Shown: piece by piece, positions 1 to 9,386 of the stretch | Layout of the letters: each line of letters opens with the position of its first letter | How positions within the stretch are numbered: position 1 is the first letter of the stretch | Notes under the pieces: model-generated | Databases searched by the model: none | Told to the model about the DNA's origin: nothing | The model's input: only the letters and a program-made list of their open reading frames with translations | Program-made: the position numbers and the translations under genes | Assembly: GCF_006715635.1 (NCBI RefSeq) | Contig: NZ_VFNP01000002.1 | Location: forward strand, 124,001-188,000 | Direction: 5' to 3' | Source of the DNA: Streptomyces sp. SLBN-118 | GTDB lineage: Bacteria; Actinomycetota; Actinomycetes; Streptomycetales; Streptomycetaceae | Length of the DNA: 64,000 nt

Positions 1-171
1 GTCGCCGCCGAAATGGTCAGCCCGTATCCACCCGGTGTCCCGGTCATTGCCCCTGGCGAAGTGATCAACCAGCAGGTCATCGACTATCTGCGCAGCGGCG
101 CCCGGGCGGGGATGCTGATCCCCGACGCCGCCGACCCCTCCATGGAAACCATCCGGGTCATGGCTCGCTGA
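1..171 (+). CDS. Orn/Lys/Arg decarboxylase, C-terminal end (partial)
   Basis: The frame is open from the first base and stops with TGA at 169-171, giving the last 56 residues of a protein that starts outside the window. The motif SPYPPGVPVIAPGE is typical of the C-terminal domain of PLP-dependent ornithine/lysine/arginine decarboxylases. The tail GMLIPDAADPSMETIRVMAR fits the end of that family. The PLP site and catalytic core lie to the left, so the substrate cannot be judged. Confidence 0.8.
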   Translation, partial: VAAEMVSPYPPGVPVIAPGEVINQQVIDYLRSGARAGMLIPDAADPSMETIRVMAR

Positions 172-375
172 CCCTCGGCATGCCGCCGCCCCGACGGACC
201 GGACGCACACCGCGAAGTCTGTCGGCGGGGGGAGCGTGTGGCCAAGCTGCGGGAGCGGCAGCGATCCCCGTGGGCTGCAGCTGGCAGCGGGGAAGCTCTG
301 CCGGAGGAGGCACGCCGGTTTGATCCGTCGGCCCACGGCTACCCGCTCGAAGAGCATCCCGAAGGGAGGAGTGCC

Positions 376-1335
376 ATGACCGCATACGGATACTTTCTGT
401 CGTGCGAGGAGTTCGGTCCGGCTGAGCTTGTGTCGCAGGCCAGGTCCGCCGAACAGGCGGGGTTCGAAGCGCTCGCCATCTCGGATCACTACCACCCCTG
501 GAACGGTGAACAGGGGCAGAGCCCGTTCGTGTGGTCGATGATCGGTGCGTTGTCCCAGGTCTGCTCGCTGCCCGTGACCACGCTCGTGACCTGCCCGACC
601 ATGCGGATGCACCCCGCGGTCAACGCGCAGGCCGCGGCCACGTCCGCCGTGCTGACCGGCGGCCGCTTCCGATTCGGCGTGGGCACCGGTGAGGCTCTCA
701 ACGAGCATGTGCTCGGAGATGCGTGGCCCGATGCGGAACTGCGGATGGAGATGCTCGAAGAGGCTGTCCATGTCATGCGGCACCTCTTCACCGGCAAGCA
801 GATCACCCACCGGGGCCGGCACTACACCGTGGAGAACGCCCGCATCTACACGCTCCCCGAGGAGCCGCCACCGATCTATGTCTCGGGATTCGGTCCCCGG
901 GCAGCGACGCTCGCGGGCCGCATCGGAGACGGGTTCGTCACAATGACGCCCGACCGGGAGCTGGTGGAGCAGTTCCGCAGCGCCGGAGGCGGCCGCAAGC
1001 CGGTCGTCGGCGGCCCGAAGGTCTGCTGGGGAACTGATCGGGATCAGGCAGTCAAGACGGTGCACCGGCTCTGGCCGAACGCGCACCTGCCAGGCGAGCT
1101 GGGTCAGATCCTGCCGACCCCGAAACACTTCGAGCAGACGTGCGAACTGGTCACCGAAGACATGGTCCGGGACAACGCCGTCTGCGGTGACGACGTGGAT
1201 GAGCATGTGCGAGCGGTCCGCGCCTATTCGGAAGCCGACTTCGACGAGGTGTACGTCAACCAGATCGGCCCGGATCAGCAGGGGTTCTTCGACTTCTACC
1301 GCAGCAGCGTCCTGCCGCGGCTGCGTGATGTTTGA
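376..1335 (+). CDS. F420-dependent LLM-class oxidoreductase (G6PDH-like family)
   Basis: A 319-residue bacterial luciferase-like (LLM) TIM-barrel protein. Its N-terminus MTAYGYFLSCEEFGPAEL, the ISDHYHPW stretch (residues about 35-42) and the GVGTGEALNEH glycine-rich loop (101-111) match the actinobacterial F420-dependent G6PDH-like subfamily. Such enzymes transfer hydride from an alcohol or sugar phosphate to coenzyme F420; the true substrate is unknown. I chose ATG 376 because GGGAGGAG lies 5 bases upstream and homologues start at this residue. An in-frame GTG at 238 would add 46 unrelated residues. It is monocistronic, with no close neighbour on either side. Confidence 0.85.
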   Translation: MTAYGYFLSCEEFGPAELVSQARSAEQAGFEALAISDHYHPWNGEQGQSPFVWSMIGALSQVCSLPVTTLVTCPTMRMHPAVNAQAAATSAVLTGGRFRFGVGTGEALNEHVLGDAWPDAELRMEMLEEAVHVMRHLFTGKQITHRGRHYTVENARIYTLPEEPPPIYVSGFGPRAATLAGRIGDGFVTMTPDRELVEQFRSAGGGRKPVVGGPKVCWGTDRDQAVKTVHRLWPNAHLPGELGQILPTPKHFEQTCELVTEDMVRDNAVCGDDVDEHVRAVRAYSEADFDEVYVNQIGPDQQGFFDFYRSSVLPRLRDV

Positions 1336-1673
1336 TAACTACCGCCTGAACACGCCCTGCACAACGGGGCACGGAGGTGAACACGGCGTGGTCCTGGAGG
1401 CGGAAACCGCCTGACCGAGTTGGATGTCCTGGCTCTGGAGGACGCGCTCCATACGCGAGGCGCGGTTTACGCAGGGAGCCCTGCCGCCTACTCCATTGAC
1501 GGGGTCCAACTACCAGCAGGTGCCGATCGGGGTGGTCGTCCGCCGGACTGTCGAGGGGTCCTAGACGGGCCTAGCCGTGGCCTGGGTGTGCTCTTCCCCG
1601 CCCCGTACAAGGGCCGGGCCGCGAACAAGTTCGGCCTGCTCACCGGCCAGATCGTCGCCGTGGACACCCGCAG
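1336..1673. other. Intergenic, no gene recognised
   Basis: A 338-base stretch between the F420 oxidoreductase and the permease remnant. Short frames exist but none shows family motifs or a ribosome binding site. It may include lost 5' sequence of the downstream permease. Confidence 0.4.
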
Positions 1674-2123
1674 ATGGCCTGGCTGCTCGGGACCTCGGCG
1701 GTGGTTCTTCTCGGCCTGCTGGTGATGTGGCGGCCGTTGACCTTCGCCAGCGCCGACCCCGATGTCGCCGAGGCCCGCGGGGTGCCGGTGCGCGGGCTGT
1801 CGTTCGCCTTCATGCTCGCGCTCGGGCTCGCGGTAGCCCTGTCGGTGCAGGTCGTCGGCGCGCTGTTGGTCCTCGCCCCGGTCGTCACGCCGGCCGCGGC
1901 CGCCGCCCGCGTCACCGCCTCGCCGGTGCTGCTGCCCCTGCTCAGTGTGGTCTTCGCGGTGGTGTCGATCGAGGATGGCATCCTGCTCGCCCTCGGCAGC
2001 AGCATCCCCATCAGCTCCTACGTCACGACGATCTCCTTCACCATCTACGCCGTCTGCCGACTCGTCGGCGCCTACCGCACCCGCAGGTGGGGGGCCAGGA
2101 GGTCAGCCCCGCAACCCGCATGA
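1674..2123 (+). pseudogene. Zn/Mn-type ABC-3 permease, C-terminal remnant
   Basis: The 149-residue frame is hydrophobic with about four membrane spans. It carries DPDVAEARGVPVRGLSFAF and VQVVGALLVLAPVVTPAAAA, which are hallmarks of the second half of ZnuB/MntB-type (ABC-3) permeases for divalent metals. Full-length members are about 280-300 residues, so the N-terminal half is missing. No ATPase or metal-binding protein gene is next to it. The stop at 2121-2123 lies 4 bases before the left inverted repeat of the IS701-like element, which suggests the element took part in the truncation. Expression as a working transporter is very unlikely. Confidence 0.7.
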
Positions 2124-2127
2124 ACCA

Positions 2128-3411
2128 GTAGGACTCCGTTCTGGCTGGTGGTGGATGTTCTGGGCAGGGGGCGGTGGCAGGTGGTGCAGGTGCCGGTCCA
2201 GCAGTTCAGCAGGTCTTGGATGGCGTCGAGGATCTGGTAGAGGCTGAGTCCGCTGTATCGGCTTTTGGGTCCAGGCGCTGTTCGGTGAGGAACGCGTGGG
2301 CGGCGGTGACCAGGGTGACGTGGTGATGCCAGCCCATCCAGGAGCGGCCCTCGAAGTGGTCCAGGCCGAGGCCGTGTTTGAGTTCGCGGTAGTCGTGCTC
2401 GATGCGCCAGTGGATCTTCGCCAGGCGGGCCAGTTCAGCCGGCGGGGTGTCGGCGGGCAGGCTGGTGAGCCAGTAGCCGGTGGGCGCCTCGGCGCCGGCT
2501 TGCCATTCGACCAGTAGCGTCACCTCGGGCAGGACACCGTCCCAGCCCTCCCGGGCGGTGGCGGCGGCCTGGGCCAGGCGGCGGGCTCGGACCCCAGCCG
2601 GCCGCACCCGCAGCGCCAAAAGGTGCGAGCGCATCGGCCCGCGGGAGCCTTCCCGCCAGGTGACCGCGGTGAAGGCCTGCCGCCCATGGCCGGCCGCGAG
2701 CGCGGCGACCGAGGACGGTTTGTCGCGGTAGCGGCGCTGCGGCCTGCGGCCGTTTCCGGACCACGCCGGGGCGGTGGGCTGCGCGTCGTGCGGGTGGACG
2801 GTCACGTCCGAACGGACCGCCACGACATATCCGATGCCCCGCTCGCTCAGGCCGTCGCGGAAGTCGGCGTTCTGCCCGTAGCCGGCGTCGGCCACCACCA
2901 CCGGCGGCACCAGACCCCACCCGGCCAGCTCGTCGAAGGTGTCCAGGGCAAGGCGCCACTTCTCGCGTGCACGCTCACCGCGACCTGACAGTTGGCCTGC
3001 TTGCCCAGCGCCCCGCAGTACTGGTGCGCGACCGCCACCGACATCTTCCCGTCCTTCGGGAACGACACATCATCGACCGCCCAGGCATCCGTGCCGATCT
3101 GCGGCACCATCCGCTGCGCGATCCGCCGCCGCACCGGCACCGGATCCCAGGTCGACTGGTTCACGAACTGCTGCAGGTTCTGCTCGTTGCCGTCCGGCAG
3201 CCGCTCCGCCATCGACTGGATCGACTTGCGCCGCAGCATCAGCCCCGCAGACAGCAGTCACCCTTCGCCCGCTGATCCTTGCGCGGCACCGACGCGAACA
3301 CATCAGCCACGTATAACGCCAACTCCGCCCGAGCACGGTTGACTTCGTATGCATCCACACCCCCAACATGCCCCCAAACAGGACCGACAGGCAGACGTAA
3401 CGGAGTCCTAC
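2128..3411 (-). mobile_element. IS701-family insertion sequence, decayed
   Basis: A 1284-bp element with 13-bp terminal inverted repeats: GTAGGACTCCGTT at 2128-2140 and AACGGAGTCCTAC at 3399-3411. It encloses one transposase-like gene on the minus strand. It is somewhat shorter than the roughly 1.4 kb I expect for the family, in line with the internal deletion described for the transposase. No clean target duplication is visible at the ends. Confidence 0.75.
2150..3358 (-). pseudogene. IS701-family DDE transposase, frameshifted and deleted
   Basis: The segments in order are: [15 protein letters not shown] in one frame from a GTG near 3358; [18 protein letters not shown] and [17 protein letters not shown] after a frame change near 3241; [20 protein letters not shown] and HGLGLDHFEGRSWMGWHHH after a second change near 2965; and SGLSLYQILDAIQDLLNCW after a third near 2265. 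The second change looks like an internal deletion, because VSVHA runs straight into REKWRLALD although the family has about 30-35 residues between them. With three lesions no active transposase can be made. Confidence 0.8.
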
Positions 3412-3720
3412 TAGGAACCAGATCGGCAGGGTGCCCGGCCGCACGGCTGGGCACCCCGCCCGCCCACCACGATGATGCGCTCGGCACCTGATGGTGCGGC
3501 CGCGGTGACGGTACGGGAGCGACGCGGCAACTCCGGCACCCCAGCAAGCTGGGCCATGTTGCCCCGGCCGGCCAGCGCAACATCCTCCCCCGTCAGAGCT
3601 GCTAAAGGAGCTCCGCCCTGCTTCTGAATGAGAACGGATTTCGAGAACCGATCGGCGATTGAGTGGAGTCGGGCGGCCGATTGCCGATCTTGCTGGGCAA
3701 AGGACCGTTTATGAGAATGG
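3412..3720. other. Intergenic, no gene recognised
   Basis: A 309-base stretch between the right end of the IS and the stop of the amine oxidase gene. I see no convincing frame, RNA gene or clear terminator in it. Confidence 0.4.
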
Positions 3721-5058
3721 TCAGGACTGCATGTGCTGCAGGGCTCTTATCGCGCTGTCGACGACCTCGTCGTCGGACGCCCGGGCGAGCCGGTGAGCGT
3801 GGTCGCCACCATTGAAGCCGAGGAGGACGGGCTTGCCGAAGGTCTTGTATCCGTTGACCCACCAGGGCCACAGGCCGGGGTTTTTCGGGTCGGACCATTC
3901 GATGACGTCGGCGTCCTTTTCCCAGAAGAGATTGGGGAATTCGAGCCACAGTTTGTCGAGGAGGCCGGCTCCGAGGCTTTCAATGGCCTTCTGCTTGAGG
4001 GCGGGTAGGGCCGGTTCGAAGTCGATGGTCGCGGCTTTGAGCACTCCGATCGGGACGGTGATCACTGCGCGGTCGGCCTTCACGGTGTTGCCGTCCCGTA
4101 GGGTCACGCTCACACCGTCGGTGCCGTACTCGATGCCGGTGACGACCTGCCGCCTGCGCACGGGGACGTCGCCGCGGACGTGCTCGAGGAGTCGGCTGTA
4201 GCCCTGCGGCAGCAGGAGGTCCGGGCCTTTGGGGTCGCGGCCTTCGAGGGTGGCTGTCACCGAGAGCTGATGGGGCTCTGCGGCGTATTCCAGGGGATAG
4301 TTGATGGTCAGGGCGGTGCGCAGCGCGGCGGAGGGGTTGCGGGGCATGACCGAGGCGACGGTGGCTTCGTCCGGGTCCTCGAGGTCCTCCAGCTTCTCCT
4401 CATAACGGGCGAGCTCGCGCATCGCCTGTTCATCCTCACCGGTGACGTTCTCGTAATCGAAGGTGTAGCTCGGGTCGCCTGTTTCCTTCAGGACGCGGGT
4501 CATGACGTTGCCCGAGGATCCGTGGATCCATGAGGCCCCCATCTCCGCCGGGACTCCGGCGATGTGCTGGGTCCAGATCCGCCCGCCGATGCGGTCGCGC
4601 CCTTCGAGAACCGTCACCTGGTAGTCCTCGTCGAAAAGCGCGCGAGCACAGCCGAGTCCGGCGAACCCGGACCCGATGATCACTATGTGCTCGCCCTCCT
4701 CGGCCGCGTCGATGACTTGCCTGGCCGCGCGCCGTCCACTCTCCAGAGCGCCGTGGGCTGTGGAGGGCGCCTCGGAGGACGTCGCCTCCCCGGCGAAGTA
4801 CAAGCGCTCTCCCACCGGTGCGGCCAGCATTGTGCGTGCCTGCGCACCCAGGCTGCTGGGCCCGAGATAGGAGTAGGAGCAGCGGGCAAATGGGTCGATT
4901 GACCAGGACGTTCGCAGGTATCTCACCGGTTCCCGGACCCTGGGGTTGCCGCGTCTTGGCGTTGTGCCCGGCTTGCAGGAAGGCACCGTCCCGGTGACGG
5001 CCATAGCGAGAGCCGAGCCGAGCAGCCTGCGGCGCCCGATTTCGTCAGGTGACTTCAT
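3721..5058 (-). CDS. Flavin amine oxidase with circularly permuted domain order, Tat signal
   Basis: A 445-residue FAD-dependent amine oxidase. Residues 1-27 form a twin-arginine signal (GRRRLLGSALAMAVTGTVPS), so export is likely. The normal order of the family is an N-terminal dinucleotide fold followed by a C-terminal FAD/substrate segment. Here the C-terminal-type segment comes first: RYLRTSWSIDPFARCSYSY (47-64... onward) and RLYFAGEATSSEAPSTAHGA (85-104) through ARQVID (112-117). Then follows the Rossmann start HIVIIGSGFAGLGCARAL (124-141), LEGRDRIGGR (151-160), and the core to ALQHMQS, where the usual C-terminal segment would begin. Start ATG 5058 has a modest AGGA upstream. The substrate (polyamine, aromatic amine or amino acid) is not predictable. 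It has no operon partner. Confidence 0.85.
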   Translation of the reverse strand: MKSPDEIGRRRLLGSALAMAVTGTVPSCKPGTTPRRGNPRVREPVRYLRTSWSIDPFARCSYSYLGPSSLGAQARTMLAAPVGERLYFAGEATSSEAPSTAHGALESGRRAARQVIDAAEEGEHIVIIGSGFAGLGCARALFDEDYQVTVLEGRDRIGGRIWTQHIAGVPAEMGASWIHGSSGNVMTRVLKETGDPSYTFDYENVTGEDEQAMRELARYEEKLEDLEDPDEATVASVMPRNPSAALRTALTINYPLEYAAEPHQLSVTATLEGRDPKGPDLLLPQGYSRLLEHVRGDVPVRRRQVVTGIEYGTDGVSVTLRDGNTVKADRAVITVPIGVLKAATIDFEPALPALKQKAIESLGAGLLDKLWLEFPNLFWEKDADVIEWSDPKNPGLWPWWVNGYKTFGKPVLLGFNGGDHAHRLARASDDEVVDSAIRALQHMQS

Positions 5059-5483
5059 GCAAAGAAATCCTGTCCAGATGAGCGGTAAGGGAAGGTGGTT
5101 TGCAAGACCAGAGCATGACAGTCGTGGTTACGCAATTGCCGTTTACTTCCTGGCGACGACGGCTGGCTGCCCGGCCTGGCCTCGCGCAACGCCCCCGGGC
5201 GGCCGCTGAGGTCCCTTGTCGGGCGCCGGCCGCGCCGGGACTCCTTGCGGCGCGGTCTCTTGCGCTGTGCGGCCACTGCCCGTTCAGAGCGCGGCGCCCC
5301 GTGGCGCTCAGCTCCGAGGACAAGGAGGCCGAACGGGGTGGCCAGCCGCGCCTACAGGGCGCGCACGGCTGCGTCGTTGCCTGCGGAAACCGGCGCGGCC
5401 TACTGGGAATCACCAGGCATGTGTCGCACGTTCGGAGCCTCGCAGTGCATGCGCTCGCGGTGAAGGCTCCGTACGGTGACCGG
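5059..5483. other. Intergenic between divergent genes
   Basis: A 425-base stretch between the amine oxidase start and the membrane-anchored protein start. It is high GC and a frame runs through it into the downstream gene, but it has no motif or ribosome site. It probably holds the promoters of both genes; I could not place them. Confidence 0.4.
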
Positions 5484-6029
5484 ATGGACAGTTCTGTCGT
5501 CTTCAACGTCGCGACCACGGGCATCGCCGTCGTCGCAGTGGTGACTTCCATCGTGTTCAGTGCGCGGCAGGCCCGCATCGCGCGGCACGCCAACCACATA
5601 TCGGTGATGGTCGATTTACTTCAGGAGTTCCGGTCTGCCGAGTTTCACGAGCAGCACGACTACGTGTGCACGCGCCTGGGGGCGGAGCACGATCCGGAAG
5701 CTGGAGTGCGAGGGTTGCCGGGTGAGGCCAAGACGGCCTTCTACAGCGTCGTGTACTACTACCAGTCCTTCGCCAACCTCGCCGTCTTCGGGCTGCTCGA
5801 CGAAACCCTGATGGTCACGGTCCTGCGGACCCGGATCGTCTCGGTCTGGCAGGCCGTCCGGCCGTTCGTGGAGCGGGAGCGGGAGTTGCGGGGCGAGAGC
5901 GGCGGAGGAACGTATATGTCGATCTTCGAGGAGCTGGCCCGACTGGCCGCTGAACTGCCGCCGGAGCACGTCCGCAACTGGATGACCGAGAACCGACGCA
6001 GACTGACGCGCCTGAGGCTGATGCGCTGA
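5484..6029 (+). CDS. Small membrane-anchored protein, DUF4760-like
   Basis: A 181-residue protein. Residues 5-25 form one hydrophobic segment (VFNVATTGIAVVAVVTSIVF), followed by a basic cytoplasmic-looking stretch (ARQARIARHANH) and an alpha-helical soluble domain with LLQEFRSAEFHEQHDYV and a YYYQSFANLAVFGLLDE segment. This layout resembles the DUF4760 group, whose role is unknown; I am not certain of the assignment. ATG 5484 was chosen because the membrane segment begins there. The same frame extends 5' without stops but without features. No operon partner. Confidence 0.6.
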   Translation: MDSSVVFNVATTGIAVVAVVTSIVFSARQARIARHANHISVMVDLLQEFRSAEFHEQHDYVCTRLGAEHDPEAGVRGLPGEAKTAFYSVVYYYQSFANLAVFGLLDETLMVTVLRTRIVSVWQAVRPFVERERELRGESGGGTYMSIFEELARLAAELPPEHVRNWMTENRRRLTRLRLMR

Positions 6030-6260
6030 AGCGGGCCGTCAGGACAGCCTCTCGCGGCGCGAAGCGCGGTCGGAAGACCGGCCGTTCGACAAGCGGGTGA
6101 TCAGCGCGGTTACCTTCTCTGGTTGGACTGTTGACGGATTGTCATGAAAACCTCCTCCGGCGAGATCTACCCGCATCAACTCCTCAGGGCCACGATGAGC
6201 GGCGCCCCCGCCCGTCAACCCTGGCTCGGGAGTCGATACTCAAAGGGAGCGATGGGCCAC

Positions 6261-6280
6261 ACGCCCGCCCTCGCGGGCGT
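6261..6280 (-). terminator. Hairpin terminator of the acyl-CoA cluster
   Basis: A perfect 8-bp stem ACGCCCGC / GCGGGCGT with a CCTC loop, 18 bases beyond the stop of the APH-type kinase gene, the last gene of the leftward operon. There is no strong T-tract, which is common for Streptomyces terminators. Confidence 0.65.
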
Positions 6281-6297
6281 GGGCCGCAGGCCCCTCT

Positions 6298-7335
6298 TCA
6301 GATCCCCGCTTCGTCGGCGACGCGGCATGCCTTGTCCACGAGCGCATCGATGCGTTCCACGGTGGGCGTGCCTGTGGCGCTCCTGTTCCTCGGTTCGTCG
6401 ATCGCTCGCCTCATCACACCCTCGGCGATCACGGCCACCTTCCACAGCCCCAGCACGTGCCAGAACGTCAGTGCCGCCGGGTCGCGGCCTGTTTCGGCCA
6501 GGTACGCCTGAGCAAGCTCGGCGCGGTCCGGGAAGCCTTCGAGGGCGGAGGCGGCAAAATCGCCTCCGGTTTCCTCCTCGCCCGGTTCCGGCCAGTACGC
6601 CAGCAGGCTGCCCATGTCCGCCAACGGATCTCCCAGCGTCGACAGCTCCCAGTCGAGCACCGCGGTCACCTCCCCGTTGTCGTGGGAGGTGATGACATTG
6701 CGCAGATGGAAGTCGCCGTGTACGAGCGTCAGTTCGCGCTGCTCCGGGACGGCCGCCGCAAGGCGCCGGGTGAGGTCCTCGAGGGCGGGCAACTCGCGGG
6801 TCCTTGACTTCTCCCACTGGACCGACCACCGCTTGAGCTGGCGCTGCGCATACGGTTTGTGGCTGGCGAGACCGGTCAGCCCGGTCGCCTCGAGCTCGAC
6901 CGCGTGGATCTTCGCGAGCGTGCGCGGCAGTGACATCCCGATCGCCCGGCGGCGCTCGGGCGTCAATGACCGCGCGACCGACATCCTGTCGGCGACCTGG
7001 CCGTCCACGAACTCCATGAGCAGCAGCGGCACATCGGTCACAAGGGGATCATCGGTCAGCCCGAGCACCCGCGGGGTCGGGACGGCGGTGCCCTCCAGAG
7101 CGGTCAGAATCCGCGCCTCACGGGCCACGTCGTGCGCCGACTCCAGCCGGTGACCCAGCGGGGGGCGCCGCAGCACCCACCTGCGGCCTTCCCGATCCCG
7201 CACCAGGTAGGTCAGGTTGGACTGGCCAAGCCCGATCCGGTCGTAGGTCAGCGGTCCGGCGAAGTCGACGCCGAGGGTCCTGAACCAGCGGTTCACCGCC
7301 CCGGCGTCGATTCCGACGATGTCAGCACTAGACAC
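6298..7335 (-). CDS. APH-family phosphotransferase (ACAD10/11 or LvaA-type acyl-CoA kinase)
   Basis: A 345-residue aminoglycoside-phosphotransferase-fold kinase. Visible motifs are GQSNLTYLV (nucleotide loop), RRPP and REARILTAL, then the catalytic loop VHGDFHLRNVI and VLDWELSTLGDPLADMG with the metal-binding aspartates. This close subfamily accompanies acyl-CoA dehydrogenases: it is fused to them in ACAD10/ACAD11 and separate as LvaA in levulinate catabolism, where 4-hydroxyacyl-CoA is phosphorylated. I chose GTG 7335 because it overlaps the stop of the upstream SDR (7328-7330). An in-frame start at 7371 would lengthen the overlap. It is the last gene of the operon before the hairpin at 6261. 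Confidence 0.8.
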   Translation of the reverse strand: MSSADIVGIDAGAVNRWFRTLGVDFAGPLTYDRIGLGQSNLTYLVRDREGRRWVLRRPPLGHRLESAHDVAREARILTALEGTAVPTPRVLGLTDDPLVTDVPLLLMEFVDGQVADRMSVARSLTPERRRAIGMSLPRTLAKIHAVELEATGLTGLASHKPYAQRQLKRWSVQWEKSRTRELPALEDLTRRLAAAVPEQRELTLVHGDFHLRNVITSHDNGEVTAVLDWELSTLGDPLADMGSLLAYWPEPGEEETGGDFAASALEGFPDRAELAQAYLAETGRDPAALTFWHVLGLWKVAVIAEGVMRRAIDEPRNRSATGTPTVERIDALVDKACRVADEAGI

Positions 7336-8110
7336 CGATGCCGACTCCTTGCCTGAACGCGAGCGCGTCACCGAGCAGTTGCCCGCCGTCGATCACCATG
7401 GTCTCGCCGGTGATCCAACTCGCGGCGTCCGAGACGAGGAAGGCGACCGCCGAGGCGATGTCGGCCGGCTCCCCTATGCGCCCGAGCGCCATCGAGGCGG
7501 AGACAGCCTCCTCGTGCTCCTTCCACAGAGCCTCGGCCAGCTTGGTGCGCACCACACCCGGTGCCACCGCGTTGACGCGGATCTTCGGCGAGAGTTCCAG
7601 GGCGAGTTGCTTGGTGAGATGGATCAGTGCGGCCTTCGACGCGTTGTACAACCCGATGTTGGCCTCGCTGGCCAGGCCGCCGACCGACGCGGTGTTGACG
7701 ACCGCACCTCCGTGCTCGCCCATCCAGGCCCGGGTGGCCAGACCCGTCCACAGGACGGGAGCCCACAGGTTGACGTCGAAGGTCTTGACGAACCGACCGT
7801 GGTCCTGGTCGATGACCGGACCGAAGGCCGGGTTGGTTCCCGCGTTGTTGACGAGGATGTCCAGACTTCCGAAGCGCTCGAGCGTCAGATCCACACAGCG
7901 CCGGGCCGCCTCTTCGTCGACCGCGTGCGCACCCACGCCGACCGCTGTGTCTCCGACCTGGGCCGCGGCTACGTCCGCCGCCTCCTGGGAGCGGGAGGTG
8001 AGGACGACGTTCGCGCCGGCGGCGGCGAGGGCCTGGGCGATCGCCAGCCCGATACCGCGCGAGGCGCCGGTGACGACGGCGGTGCGACCGGTGAGATCGA
8101 GTCCCGCCAT
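7328..8110 (-). CDS. SDR-family 3-oxoacyl/3-hydroxyacyl-type reductase
   Basis: A 260-residue classical short-chain dehydrogenase. The coenzyme motif is TGASRGIGLA (residues about 14-23), NNAG is near 89, the catalytic Ser lies in NTASVGG, and YNASK supplies Tyr and Lys. Classical members use NAD(P)H on hydroxyl or keto groups of acyl-CoA or similar substrates. It starts 1 base after the stop of the acyl-CoA dehydrogenase gene and overlaps the kinase gene, so the three are translationally coupled. The position between dehydrogenase and kinase suggests a hydroxy/keto-acyl-CoA step of the same pathway. Confidence 0.85.
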   Translation of the reverse strand: MAGLDLTGRTAVVTGASRGIGLAIAQALAAAGANVVLTSRSQEAADVAAAQVGDTAVGVGAHAVDEEAARRCVDLTLERFGSLDILVNNAGTNPAFGPVIDQDHGRFVKTFDVNLWAPVLWTGLATRAWMGEHGGAVVNTASVGGLASEANIGLYNASKAALIHLTKQLALELSPKIRVNAVAPGVVRTKLAEALWKEHEEAVSASMALGRIGEPADIASAVAFLVSDAASWITGETMVIDGGQLLGDALAFRQGVGIGV

Positions 8111-8111
8111 C

Positions 8112-9341
8112 TCAGCTCACCGCCGTCGTGGCCGTGTCGCGGTACTGCCGCAGCTCCTGCTTGGCGATGGCTCGCTTGTGGACCTCGTCGGGACCGTCCG
8201 CTATCCGCAGCGTCCGCAGGGATGCGTACATCATGGCCAGCGGGAAGTCGTCGGTGACGCCTGCTGCTCCATGCACCTGGATCGCTCGGTCGATGATCTT
8301 CAGCGCGATGTTCGGGGCCGCCACCTTGATGGCGGCGATCTCCGTGCGCGCTTCCTTGTTCCCGACGGTGTCCATCAGGTACGCGGCCTTGAGCGTGAGC
8401 AGGCGGATCATCTCGATGTCGATCCGCGCTTCCGCGATCCAGTCCTGGATGTTGGAGCGTTCCGCGATCGGAGTGCCGAAGGTCACCCGTGACTGCGCGC
8501 GGCGGCACATCAGCTCCAGCGCCCGCTCGGCCGCGCCGATCGCCCGCATGCAGTGGTGGATACGACCGGGGCCGAGGCGGGCCTGGCTGATCGCGAAGCC
8601 CTCGCCCTCGCCCTTGAGGACGTCCTTGGCCGGCACCCGTACCTCGTGGAAGTCGATCTCGGCGTGCCCCTCCCGGTCCTGGTAGCCGAACACCGGCAGG
8701 CCGCGCATCACCGTGATCCCGGGGGCGTCGATGGGGACGACCATCATGGACTGCTGCCGGTGCGGTGCGGCGGTGGGGTCCGTCTTCCCCATGACGATGA
8801 GCACCTTGCAGTTGCGGTGCAGGGCGTTGGACGCGAACCACTTGCGGCCGTTGAGCACGTACTCGTCACCGTCGCGCTCCATCCGCAGCTCGATGTTGGT
8901 GGCGTCGGAGCTGGCGACACGCGGCTCGGTCATCGCGAAGGCCGAGGCCATCGTTCCGTCGAGGAGGGGCTTGAGGTACTTCTCCTTGTGCTCGTCGCTG
9001 CCGAAGAGGGTGAGCACCTCCATGTTGCCGGTGTCGGGAGCGTTGCAGTTGCACGCTTCGGAGGCGATGTGGCTGCGTCCCATGATCTCCGCCATCGGCG
9101 CGTACTCAAGGTTGGTCAGCCCCGGCCCCCACTCGGGGTGCGGGTGGAAGAGGTTCCACAGTCCGCGCCGGCGCGCCTCCGCCTTGAGTTCCTCGATGAT
9201 CGGCGGGTGGAAGTGCGGGTCGCCCGACGCGATCATCTGCTCGTGGTAGACCGCCTCGGCGGGGTAGATGTGCGCATCCATGAACTCCAGCAGATCCGCC
9301 TGGTACTTCTTGGCGCGGTCCGACATCTCAAACAAGGACAT
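8112..9341 (-). CDS. Acyl-CoA dehydrogenase, ACAD10/11-like (LvaC type)
   Basis: A 409-residue FAD-dependent acyl-CoA dehydrogenase. The mid-domain motif [18 protein letters not shown] and the C-terminal [19 protein letters not shown] with [20 protein letters not shown] are distinctive of the ACAD10/ACAD11 branch rather than short- or medium-chain enzymes. In this branch some members eliminate phosphate from 4-phosphoacyl-CoA instead of simply dehydrogenating. The APH-type kinase two genes downstream supports that reading. It lies 45 bases after the upstream SDR and 1 base before the next SDR. Confidence 0.85.
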   Translation of the reverse strand: MSLFEMSDRAKKYQADLLEFMDAHIYPAEAVYHEQMIASGDPHFHPPIIEELKAEARRRGLWNLFHPHPEWGPGLTNLEYAPMAEIMGRSHIASEACNCNAPDTGNMEVLTLFGSDEHKEKYLKPLLDGTMASAFAMTEPRVASSDATNIELRMERDGDEYVLNGRKWFASNALHRNCKVLIVMGKTDPTAAPHRQQSMMVVPIDAPGITVMRGLPVFGYQDREGHAEIDFHEVRVPAKDVLKGEGEGFAISQARLGPGRIHHCMRAIGAAERALELMCRRAQSRVTFGTPIAERSNIQDWIAEARIDIEMIRLLTLKAAYLMDTVGNKEARTEIAAIKVAAPNIALKIIDRAIQVHGAAGVTDDFPLAMMYASLRTLRIADGPDEVHKRAIAKQELRQYRDTATTAVS

Positions 9342-9386
9342 CCGAACTCCTGAGGTGTAGAGGGAAATTGGGCTTGGCTGGCGGGT

